From: Manihot esculenta
Taxonomy: Eukaryota; Streptophyta; Magnoliopsida; Malpighiales; Euphorbiaceae
Length of the DNA stretch: 64,000 nucleotides
Assembly (NCBI RefSeq): GCF_001659605.2
Contig: NC_035174.2
Location: 1,800,389 to 1,864,388 of the forward strand
Direction: 5' to 3'
Position 1 is the first letter of the stretch. Every line of letters starts with the position of its first letter. Of the stretch, positions 10,270-25,742 are shown piece by piece. Under the pieces are notes generated by a model. It ran no database searches and had not been told where the DNA came from. It saw nothing but the letters and a program-made list of their open reading frames with translations. The translations under genes and the position numbers were made by a program.

Positions 10270-13200
10270 ATCAATTAGTACTTTTTCTTTCGGCTTGAAG
10301 CTGGTCACCTCAGAACAACGATTCAACTGTGCACTTCTCAAAGCTTCAGTTTGCTTCTTCAACCAATCTTGGCTTCTGTAGTGGGGGGCTAGTTTTAATA
10401 AGGGAGGTAGGCTACTACAGACTTCTTTAGGTTCAAATTGGGGTTTGGTTCACTGTACCCTTATGCTTCATTGTGTTTCTTCTTTTATTTTCTGGGAAGC
10501 CGAAGCAAAAAGACCGGGAATGGCGGCGGCAGCATCACAATTTCAGCCAATCTTACCAGTGCTTTCCCTTCAACTCTATAAATTTTCTATTTTGGGCCGT
10601 GGGCTGAGCTTTGTTCGTTGGATATCTTATATAACTTTTCACGTCTGGAACATCTTACGATAGATTGTAAAGGGCGTCCAGCTTAAGTTTTCCCATTAAA
10701 TATAATATCTTCTTTCAACAGAAAAAAAAAAAACATTTTAATTAATATTTAATATTATTTAAATAATATCAACATGTGTCATAAAATTTCATATAAATTT
10801 CTACTAATTTTTTTACATAATGATGAAAAAAAACTATTTAAATATAATATTCTATTTAAAAAATAGCGTATTAATCTTATAAACTAATAATAAATTTAAT
10901 AACTATGAATCCTACAAAATATAATATATAGACTTAATGACGTTATTATTGTCTCCATATTTTTATATAATCTATGGATAAAACTATATTATTATAAATT
11001 ATTTGTCATATATTTGGCTTTATAAATAAATTTTGATTAACGTGCACACTAATTAGAAAAATAATGATGGATAGCGCCATGATCTTATTTTGTGATTCAA
11101 TCATGTAATTAATGCATAGATGTATTTGAATTATAAAAAAAAATACCACAAAATGTCATTTATTTATTATTTAATAATGAAATACTTATCTTATAAAAAG
11201 AGGTAAAATAAAGTAAAAAATTTTACAGTATAGTTTTGTAAAGTACAGATTTCTATAATTTTTAAGTTCTAATAATTTTTTATTTTGTGAAATAAAGATA
11301 AAGTTTATAAAATATTTAGAAGGTTTCAAGTGAATTAAAGTTGAAAGTCTTTGAAAATTCTCCATAATCTAAAAAAAAAAAAATTTGTTTCAAAACCCTT
11401 CGTTTAAAAATATATGTGCATATATCATTAGTCCATCGATTAGCCTTTTAATTTCTTAATTGAAAATCATTTTGATGATAGCCAGCTTTTACTCATTCTG
11501 GGCATCAGAGTTTTGTTAATCATCTTTGTAATCATTGAGTTAGAAGGAAAGGATCATTCACAATATTTTAATCTTTGGTGGAATAATTGAAAGCATATCA
11601 TAGTGATTAGCAAATAGAATATAAAAATATAAAATGAGTGTATGGTGTGCATTCATTAATTAAATATATAATATTTAGTTTAATATAATAAAATTAATAT
11701 ACAATAATGATTTACAATTAAATTGAAAATATAAACGGTAAATTAAAGGTTGATTCGACACAGCAACCTGTGTAAATTAACTGTGAGTAAAATAAATAGT
11801 AATTAACTTAAAATCAAAATATATTTTTTAAAGAAAGGAAATTAATTAGATTACCCCTTAACTCATGCTTCTATTATTATTATTATTAATATTTTGAAAT
11901 TTAAAAAATAATATTTATGATTGTACAAATTTAAATAAAAAATAAAATATTGTTTTCCTTTTATTTATTTTTTTTATCGGTTAGTGACGTCTAGTTATTT
12001 TCATATTATAATACCACTTATTTTTATCATTCAGATCTATATATATATAAGTGTCAAATTGCGAAATGATTGAATCGGCTATTTTTTTTCAAGTCATATT
12101 ATGAGACTGAGTTATTTTCAAATTTACGATAGGTTCGACTTACTTCATATATCCGAATTAGGGTTTGTAATGCTGAATTGGTCTAATTAAAAAAAGTATG
12201 ATGGATTTTGAATCAATATATTTCTTTTAGATTTGGTCTTGTTGCATATGAAAAAAATCCGGCGTTTATCGATTATTATTATTATTATTATTATTTAATT
12301 GTGATTGTTTTGGAGCGTAAGATATTCCACGCGTGCATAAAAGAATCAGAATAAAATGAAGCATTTTGATTCTTTGATATTAAAAATCAGGCTTAGTGTG
12401 CATTTGCTTTTGCCATTGAAAAAAAAAATTATCTTTTTTATTTGGCTATTTAATTTTTAAATTTTAAATAATTTAATTATCTGAGAGTGGTATATATTCT
12501 CATAAAACTTAATGATTTTATAATTTAAAAATTAAAAAGATAAATTGTATAAATTTAAAGTTGTTGATAGTAAAAAGAAAAAGTGATAATGTAAATTATA
12601 ATGACGTGTGGAGAAGAGAACATCACCAAGTGATGCTCTTTGAGTTAGAAATTGGAGATGCGAACCGCAAATCAAAGCGCTAGCTTTTTGGCCTTCGTCA
12701 CATCAGATGCCCGAACCATGTTTCACGTTTTTTTGCTTATAATAACATACCACGAGCTTTAAGTTAATTTAATTTAATTAGGGCGATTTTTTCCTTAACT
12801 ATCGTAAGATAATTTCGACTCTAATTATTTTGGATAAATTACCTGTTATCATATGCTGAATTACGTAACAATATTCCATTGAATTATGATATTCAGTCAT
12901 GAAAATTTTATTTGAAAAAAAAATTTCAACATTATAACTATAAATATTCAAAATAACATGCACCGGTTAAGGTTTTTATTACACAAATTACCGTTGAAGT
13001 AAAATTAATATATTTTCGTTATATCTATAATTGTATTATTCTTTATTCACGGTTCAATATCAATCGAATTTATAAAAAATTCACTGATTAATTTTATATT
13101 TTTATGATATAAAAATAAAATATATATATAATTTAATATATAATTTTTTCGCTATTATTTTAAATTTAAAATATCTATTAGACTACTGCTCTTTTTAATA

Positions 13201-13790
13201 AATTGTTAACATGAATATAAGTTCAAAATATTTATTACATTTGCTTTTTATAACAAATTACTAATATGAGTATTGGAGTGGCTATTTATAAATACTAACC
13301 ATCTCACTCTTTTTTTTATATATGGATTAATTATATTTTATTTTCAATCACATTATATATATATATATTATTTAATTAAAATATTAAAAAATATATATAT
13401 TAATTAAAATTTAATCCTCATTTTATTATTTAGTTAAAATATTTATATATATATATATATATATTAATTATAACTTAATGCCAAAGAAAGTATACTTTTG
13501 AGTTTTTATAGCAATTGGATTTCAGATACTCAAATCATAGCTGAACCATGAAGAAAGATCATGCTATGACTATGTGAAATCTCAATACGCGGGATCCATC
13601 CATGTAAGCCTGGTTCAGGTTGGCAAGACGGACAGAGCAGAATTCGGAGAGAATTCAATTACCGCTGATGATGTAAAAAATATAGTATGTCCGCATACTA
13701 TACAATGCTGCACATTATTAGAGAATAAAAATAAAAAAAAAACAATAAATGAAATGAGACCTGAGCTATTCGATTAAATTCACATACATA
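10270..13790. other. AT-rich intergenic, no gene recognised
   Basis: The first 400 bp is likely 3' UTR and flank of the kinase. Beyond 10,700 the DNA is strongly AT-rich with simple repeats, for example a TTA run near 12,271-12,294 and AT runs near 13,364 and 13,441-13,463. No protein-like frame, structured RNA or bounded transposon could be supported. Confidence 0.5.
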
Positions 13791-13799
13791 TTTTAATCT

Positions 13800-14780
13800 A
13801 ATTTTCTATCGGATCTTTGAACATTAATTTTATTATAATTATATATTATATTTTTTTATCAATTAAATTTTAATTTTTTAAAATTATTTCAAATGCACTT
13901 AACCGATACATGTGAAGTTAAAAAGCTAATGAAATTATCACATCAATACTATATTATCATGCCACGTCATCAAAGTTTAAAATTAATTTATACTTTATTT
14001 TTATTGTAATTTTATTCTATATTTTTATTTTTTTATCAATTAAATTTTATCATATATCAATTAAATTTTATCATTTTAATGTTTAATTAAATATATTATA
14101 CTGTTATTTATATAGTTAAAAATTTATAAAATTATTAAATTATTCTTTTTACTAGTAAATATATTTAAAAATTACTATTTATATTATTATTTAATTTTTT
14201 TATTTTTATCAATAATTTTATAATAATGAGTTATCTTTATTTTATTTTAATTAAAAATTATTATCAACTTATTTTTTTTAAATTTATCTAATATGCTTAC
14301 TATTTAATATTACTTGTTAAAAAAATAATCCTAGTTATGAAGTATTAAAAAAACAATTTAAAATAATATTTAGCGATTTAGTTCAAAAATATTAAAAATA
14401 ATAAAATATTTTTTTATAGTAATTTTTTAAATGATTTTTAAAATTTTCAAGAATAATGCTAATTTATTTTTTTTAATTATACTAATATTTAGAGTGAAAG
14501 AATTAATAATATATGTATTAAATATTTGATTGGCTAATCTAACTTAGTTAAGTGATTAAAAAAATATGTAACTTATTTGAAATTATAAATTCAATATTCG
14601 TTATTCAATCTCCTAAAAATTATTAATAAAAAGATAATTATCAAAAAGACTTTATACTTTTAATTTTATTGCAATCTTAACACAAAATTTTAAATTATTA
14701 TTAATTTTATTATAAAATTTATTGATGTAATATTAATATAGTGAATGATATGATAATTATATTAATTTTTAATGATATAA
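13800..14780 (+). repeat. AT-rich dispersed repeat, copy 1
   Basis: This stretch shares a long ordered series of blocks with 58,040-58,800 in the same orientation, including TTTTTTATCAATTAAA, AAATATATTTAAAAATTA, TATCAATAATTTTATAATAAT, TTTATTTTATTTTAATTAAAA, CTTACTATTTA and AAATTTATTGATGTA. Divergence is considerable. No coding capacity is seen, and the family (probably a non-autonomous transposon or decayed LTR) is unidentified. Confidence 0.6.
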
Positions 14781-15479
14781 ATAACTGAATATATAATTAA
14801 AATAACTATAAAAGATTAAGTTTAATTAGAAAAAAATATAAAATGTAATTATAATAAAATAAAAAATAGATAATTTTTTTGTTATTAACTCATTAATTAA
14901 TTTATATATAAAAAGTACCTAATAAATAACTTATTTTTTAAAAAAAATTCATTAATACATTTATTCAGTGCTTCAATAGTGAGAAAATACAAAAAAATGT
15001 TTTCTTTAAAAATATTTCAAGCGGAACAAATAAACTCTTAATAAATGTGTGTGAATATATATATATAATTAATAAAAGGTAATGTGCTGTAATTGTAATT
15101 AAATCTTAACTTTAATATGAGCATTGATTTTATAATTTTAAATACTCTACCCGAAATTTAAATATTATTTTTATAGTTTATTTTTTTCATTTTATTAACA
15201 ATTTTTGAAATAAAAATGTTTTAATTATTTGTTTCAACAAAATCTGCTTAATTATTTCTAAAATGTCATCCAACTCTACCCATCTCCATGATCTAACTCA
15301 TTTTTGGAAAAAAAAATGAACACTTTAAGTTATTTGAGGAAAAAAAAAAAATCTTTTAAGTTCAAGGAAACGTGGGCCTTCCTCATCAAGTGGTCCACGA
15401 TAAAAAATTGAAACACCAATTTGAGGCTTTTTGCTAATTTAGGATTAAAAATAAAAAAAATTACCAATTTAAGGTTTAG

Positions 15480-17170
15480 AATAAAATATTTAGAGAGATT
15501 TATAATTTAATTTTTGAATATTATTATTATTAACAAGTTAATTTTTATATTTTTATAAATAAATATTTAAATGTATATAAGATCACTCCACTTAATTAAT
15601 TACTTTATTTATTTATTTATAAATTATAAATAATACAGTAAATGCATAAAATATTTAAAATTTTTATATTATGTTACTATTAGATATTATTTGAGAACAC
15701 TGAGTTATTTATAATTTATTAAAAAAAATAAATAAATTAATTTAATTGTATAATAAATTAATTAAATTTATTATTTTAATAAATTATAAATAATCGAGTG
15801 ATATATATTAATATTTAATATATTTTATTATTAATATTTAAATTAAAAATATTAGTGACTTTATATAATTTTAATATTATAAAATTAATATTATTTTGTA
15901 ATTAATTTCAGTGTTATAAAATTAATATTATTCTGTAAATATATAGTGTTATAAAATTAATATTATTACGTGATTATGTAGGATTGCACGATAATAGTAT
16001 AATAAAATTAATAAAATATATTATTAAAAAATATAATATAAATAAAATTATTAAATTAATATAATATAAAAATAATATATTAATTAATTTATATTATTAT
16101 AATATTTTAATAATTAAAAAAATAACAAAAATTAAATCATAGGTTGGTGTCGTTATGAATAAACTATTTTTAAAAATAAAAAATAATAATGATCTGATGG
16201 GACTTAAATAATTATAGAAAATAATTTAATTTTTTTTTTAATTATTAATATATTATAATATATTTATGTTATATTAATTTAATAATAAAATGATAAATTT
16301 TTTATTATTTTAATAAATTAATACAGTATCTATTAATTTTGTATAAATTTATTATTATTTTATTACTCTGCAAAATACTAAAATCAATTATAAATAGTTA
16401 TTATATTTTATAAAATTATTTTTAATATATAAAATATTATAAAAATTAATAATAAAAGGACTGTGCATAAAAAATTTAAAATTATAATATTATCTTATTA
16501 TTAAATTTATATAAAATCACTTCATTTAATTATTTAATTAATTTATTTATTTTTAATACATTATAAACAATTTGTATAAAATATTTAAAATTATTATATT
16601 ATTTTATTATTAAATATTATACGAAAATACTAAATTATTTATAATTTATTAAAGAAAAATAAATAAATAAATTAATCTAATTACATAATAAATTAATTAA
16701 ATTAATTATTTTTAATTAATTATAAACAATCAAATAATCGTATATAACATTTAAACACAACATAATCTTATTTTATAATTATAAATAACAACTCAATAAA
16801 AAATAAATTTAATTTTTATAATTTTAAATATCTATATTAATTAATTAATTAATTTATTATTAATTATTTAAATCACCGCATAATTTTATTATATAATTTT
16901 AAATAATATTTTAATAAAAATAAATTTAATTTTTATAATTTAAAATATCCATATTAATTAATTAATTTATTATAATATTATTATAATAATATATTAAATT
17001 TAATAAAATATATTATAATAATATATTAAATTAATATAATATAATATAAATATTTTATTATAATATATTAATAATTAAAAAATAAAAAAATTAAATCATA
17101 TTTTGCCGCGACTTTTAAATAGGGCGAGATCATAATTTTTTTAATAAAATAAATAAATAATATTTGGTGT
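15480..17170 (+). repeat. Two diverged copies of an AT-rich unit of about 0.95 kb
   Basis: Roughly 15,480-16,200 and 16,440-17,170 share an ordered series of landmarks about 0.93-0.96 kb apart: TCACT(C/T)CA(C/T)TTAATTA, ATTTATTTAT, a TTATTTATAATTTATTAAA block, TAATAAATTAATTAAAT and a terminal AAATTAAATCATA. The arrangement suggests a tandem duplication or two insertions of one element. No coding content was found. Confidence 0.55.
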
Positions 17171-18560
17171 CACTTAAAGCAGTGCTAAGCGCTGACCCCT
17201 ACTTAAATCTCCCACCCCTATATTTGCAAAACGCCCCAATTTAATGGTGTGTTTGGTATTCATAAATCGAATTGCATGGCTTACATTCATAAAACCACTT
17301 TTCCATGCATGCTTGTGTTCAGTAATAATATGTTGTAATAATTATTATGAATATCTTTTCAGACCGTGATAATAATAAATTATAAAAGGTAATTTTTTAT
17401 AATATATTTTTTTATTATTAAATATTAATTAATTAAAATATTAGATATTACTTTATAACAGTAATATTACCTCTTTGTAAAAAGATTTTTCCATTGTTTT
17501 TTTCAGTGGATGCATGCTGATGACAACGAAGCTATTCTACTGCTCCTTCAAAATTAAGGTCCAAAAGAATTATAAGGTTAGCATGGAAGAGGAAAGCATC
17601 TTATATTGAATTTGGTGGATGAAATTCAAATTTGGCTGCTCTTAGTTTACCATTACACGGAAATAATATCACTAACCATGCATGCCTCTTTCCTAATTAC
17701 TGTCTTAAGTCACACAGCTTGCTCAATAAATTTTTGAAAATAACTTAAATATTTTTAAAAATATTTTTTATAACAAAACATTTTATTTTTTATTATTTAA
17801 TTTTAATTTAAAAAATAAAATATTAACAAATATATATAAAAATCTTTAATAAAATTTTCAAAGCAGAGAAAAATAGTTTTTTTTTTTGAAAAAAAGTTAT
17901 TATAATTATATGCATGTGTCATTTAAAAAAAATCATTTTAAAAAAAGTAATTTTTAAAAAAGATATTTTACTCTACAAAATGAAAGTTATTTTTTAGACT
18001 TTAAAAATTTATTTACAGTAACTGTGTATAAATTTATTAATATTTATTTTTTAAATTATAATTAAAAAATTAAAAATATAATTTTTAAAATATTGTTCAC
18101 CAAAAAACATTTTTAACAAATATTATTTACATATACTTTTCATACGAAAAATGTTTTTGAAATTTTAATTGTTTTCTGTAATGGAATCTAAATAGTAAAA
18201 AAGGAGTATGGTCATGAGAAAGGAATGGGCAATTCGCATTATATAAGTATTTTTAAAATTTTACTACTCTCTCGGTTGTATAATTTTTTTTTTTCACATT
18301 TTAATTTTTTATATTATAATAATGTATATTTTGATTATTATTATTATTTTTATATTTGTTTTTTAATTAAAAAAATAAAATGAAAAAAAATGAAATCCGT
18401 GTGAAATAAATAATAATAAAAATTATTAAAAAGAAGTTTATTATCGAGAAAAAAAAAAGATAAAAAGAAAATATGTGTGTCCTTTAAATACACTGGACAC
18501 GCCATTTCCGTCCATCCAACCCCAAAACAAAAGCAAAAGCCTGTAAAAAGGAGAGGGAGA
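17171..18560. other. AT-rich flank upstream of spermine synthase
   Basis: Contains GTGTGTTTGGTATTC near 17,247, the kind of GTTTGG end often seen on plant hAT-type miniature elements, and AACATTTTT-type blocks near 17,760-18,150. A matching second terminus could not be found for either. No gene. Confidence 0.35.
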
Positions 18561-18714
18561 ATAAAGAAATAGAGTCGCTTATTTCTTCTTTCCCGCTCGT
18601 TACATATGACACAGAAGCTGATATTGTTATAGTTAATATTTATACAAATCTCACTGACATTAACATCAGGTTCTCTCTCTGTCTCCTTCTCATGAGCTTT
18701 TAATATTTTTCTCT

Positions 18715-18754
18715 ATATATATATATATATTTTTTTTTTTTGGTTCCCTCTGCA

Positions 18755-18792
<38 letters not shown>
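18715..18792 (+). promoter_or_regulatory. AT run and CT microsatellite at the spermine synthase 5' end
   Basis: An AT dinucleotide run (about 18,715-18,730) is followed by a T run and then a nearly pure CT run (about 18,763-18,792). Pyrimidine-rich patches of this sort are common at plant transcription starts and in 5' leaders. The position, about 1.1 kb before the start codon, fits the promoter or first leader exon of the spermine synthase gene. The exact transcription start is not determinable here. Confidence 0.5.
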
Positions 18793-18794
<2 letters not shown>

Positions 18795-19890
18795 GAGGTG
18801 CATCTCTTCACTATCGCTTTGCCACTTCCGACTTCAAATGCAATTTTCTGTTTTTTTGTTTATTTTGAATTTAAGTTGAGTCTAAGCCCAGGGGTATTTC
18901 TCTTTGTTGCCTTTTTTTTTAATCCATTTTTGGTAAACCCTAGTATTTCTGTTTGTTTCTCGAGAAAATCGCGGACGGTGATTTTCTTTTTTATACTTTC
19001 CGCTTTTTTCTTGTATGCGGTGATCAATGCGAAAACAATAATATGTTACTGCTGTTTTTATGGAAAAGGCAAGTATATTAATCTTCGACTCTGTTGTTCC
19101 ATTTGATATAAATATGTTTTCCTTGTCTTTCATTTTTCACGATTTCTCGGGAACCAACCGGATCTTCTAATATTTATTTTCCCCTGCATTTTTTGTTGAT
19201 CGGGCTTGTTTAATTTAACCCCCTTTTTTCTGTTTTTAAAAAGGAACCGAGATTACTTTTTCTTGTCTTTAATACTGTCAAGTACATGAGTTCAGAAATT
19301 ATTTTTTATTTTACTATTTAGTTTTGACCCTTTTTTTTGCTGTTATTATTTTCGAATTTCGTGATATTGTTGAAAAATTGAAAGCTTTATGTCATTTAAT
19401 CGAGGCGGGAATCTGCATTTGTTGCCAAAAAGCGAATATATATTTGCGTGATTTCATTAAGGTTTCTGGCTTTAGTTGGGTAATGATCAAATTGTATTGA
19501 AAATCGTTATGATTTGTTTTTGTGAATATTTATTAGCCTATTAGGTCTCTATTCAATACTTACCTAGATTATAAATCTATGTTATTACTTTGCCTTTTTG
19601 ATGATGGGTTCTGTTTCTATAAAATGAGTTGCTTTGCTTGTCGCTACACTCGCTTGAGACTTGAGAGTTCTGGTAATTTTCATTAATATTTTCCTCCCTC
19701 TCTCTCTCTCTCCTGCTCCAACAGTGTGTTTTCTCTTTTTAAACGGTGTTACTTGTGCTTGGAATTTTGTTGTCATTGAGCATATATTGTTAACCCTCAT
19801 TTTTGTTTTTGTTTTTTGTTCTTCTGATTCCCGTGAGTATATAATGATATCCTTTGCAGAGGCTGGAGCCGGAGAAGAAAAGGATAATCT

Positions 19891-23899
<4,009 letters not shown>

Positions 23900-24219
23900 T
23901 GTGGAGGTCTGCTTATAAGAAACTTTATGATGAATGGAACTATTTATTGATGGGGATTTGGTGGAAGGCAGTAATATTACATATGGTTTCTAGGTACATG
24001 TAACTAGTTGATGAGTTATCAAGTGATAGTTGCACGGTGTTTTGGTAGATGATGATAGCTACCTCCCTCATCTATTGGAGTGATGAAAAATTGATGATTT
24101 TAGTTATGTCACTGCAGAATCTAAAGCCAATCCTAATAAATAATAGCTGCATGCTTCCACTTTATTATCTCCATTTGTCTTGAAATTGTAGCATAGCATG
24201 TTGGTTGCTTGTTGTTAAA

Positions 24220-24810
24220 GGTTCAAGGTGTATTAAGGCTCCAAAGGAGCGTGAGGTGTAGGTTCTCGCCTGAGGTGTACAAATAGAAAAGAATTATTAA
24301 AAAAAAAAAACTAAATATAATATTAAATGGTAATTTTGATTTTTTATATACATTTATTTTTAATTTTACAACATATTTAATTTAGTAATACTAAGGATTA
24401 ATTTTGTAACCAATACCAGAGGTTGTTCACGAAGAAGGAAAAGTAAAAGGCAGGAAGGAAAGCCAGCGAAATCGAAGAAAGCTCATAGAGGTTCAGGAGA
24501 GAAAAATAGAGGATCTGATTTCTCAATCTTTTATAGCAAGGATGGAGTCTATTGACCCATACAATAACTTTCTTGGAGAGACCTCCCGAAGCCAATTCAC
24601 CTACAGTAACTTTCAAAAACTTAACAAGCACTATATTAACTTAGAAGGATGATGGAGTTGAAACCAACACTTTAAGCTCAAAAATTTTGACTGCGATGCA
24701 GCCGCTGACCGACATTGCGCCCTCAATGAAGCCTTCCCCTGCTCACAAGGCCGAGGAGGCTAGCCTAGAAGCCCTTTGCAGAGAGCGCTATTTTGCCTCG
24801 TAAACTTTAG
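24220..24810. mobile_element. Possible small transposon carrying an exon-like fragment
   Basis: The left end has a GGCTCC..GCGTGAGG..CTCGCCTGAGG motif and the right end CAAGGCCGAGGAGG..GAGCGC..GCCTCG; both are GC-rich islands in AT-rich DNA of a style common at the ends of decayed plant elements. Between them lies the coding-like fragment listed separately. I could not align the two ends as inverted repeats or find a target duplication, so the call is weak. Confidence 0.2.
24410..24651 (+). pseudogene. Exon-like coding fragment, unidentified
   Basis: A stop-free frame of about 80 codons beginning at a CCAATACCAG acceptor-like site reads as a basic, highly charged segment (KVKGRKESQRNRRKLIEVQE) followed by RKIEDLISQSFIARMESIDP, YNNFLGETSRSQFTYSN and a natural-looking end before TGA. 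The composition is that of a real protein C-terminus and unlike the surrounding AT-rich DNA. There is no ATG and no upstream exon nearby. It may be the last exon of a gene, a captured gene fragment in a transposon, or a relic. Family not recognised. Confidence 0.35.
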
Positions 24811-25250
24811 ATACTTTAATTTAACCTTTTATGATCAGATATTACCTCTTGAAATTTTACATGAAAATTAAACTCCCATTATTTCTTACAAATCTTTTTT
24901 TTTTTCATTTTTTAAAAAAGGCCATAGATTACTGTTGGAATACAAATTATATAGTACAGAGTGATGTAATATAAAATCAATTTTATAATTTATATGACTT
25001 TGTACTGACAAATATAATTTCACTTTCATATTTATGAAAAAGCTTGCGTTTATATAAATATAAAGCACATAAAAATTTACAACTTTATTTCTACCGATAA
25101 TTTCTTCTGTCCGAGTAATAAAATTCACCAAGGTGATTAGCTCCGAGACTATTGCATATATTTAAATTTGGGAGTTTCCAGTCCAACCACCCAATCCCAT
25201 TCCCTCTACTTTTGGAAGAAAAAGTTAAAAAAACAGCAAAGGCTTTTGCT
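24811..25250. other. Intergenic upstream of the pyruvate-kinase-like gene
   Basis: AT-rich sequence without a recognisable gene. From about 25,250 on it becomes the promoter and leader area of the next gene. Confidence 0.4.
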
Positions 25251-25742
25251 ATTTGCTACCAAACGAAACATCCCCCAGTGACTTTAGAGATTCTGCAGGT
25301 ATTGAATCTTGCGTGAATCTGGCACGCGCCCTCCACACTCCCGATTTCTTTTGTCTTTTTTTATGCAGCTCTTAAAGGAAAATGAAGAAAACACATTTCC
25401 ATAGAGATCCTCTCTCATCCTCTCCCTCCCTATAATAAAATAGGTACCGCTTCTTATCTTTTCCCCCTCTCTCTCTCGGAATCCGATAATATTTCACCAA
25501 ATTTCTAGAGATTTTATCCAGAAATTATTGTTTTGATTTTTGTTTCTCAGGAAATTCTCCACGAACTATTTTCCTCCGCAATCATTTGTAGATTTTTTAT
25601 TTATTTATATTATTTAGTTGAATATGGTTCTGGAAAGTAGTAAAATTCATTTTTTGATAAGATAATGTCTTTTTTTTTCTTTTCTTTTTAATTGTTGTTC
25701 TTGCTGGTCTTGTATGTCTGCTTGATATTACAGGCGTTGATA

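Noticed and set aside
13574..13777. 67-codon frame in the AT-rich desert
   Set aside because: Short and isolated, with no splice context or known motif.
18792..19106. 104-codon open frame before spermine synthase
   Set aside because: It is a low-complexity Phe/Leu-rich translation of a pyrimidine-rich leader, lies upstream of the true start in a region that is spliced or untranslated, and has no domain features.
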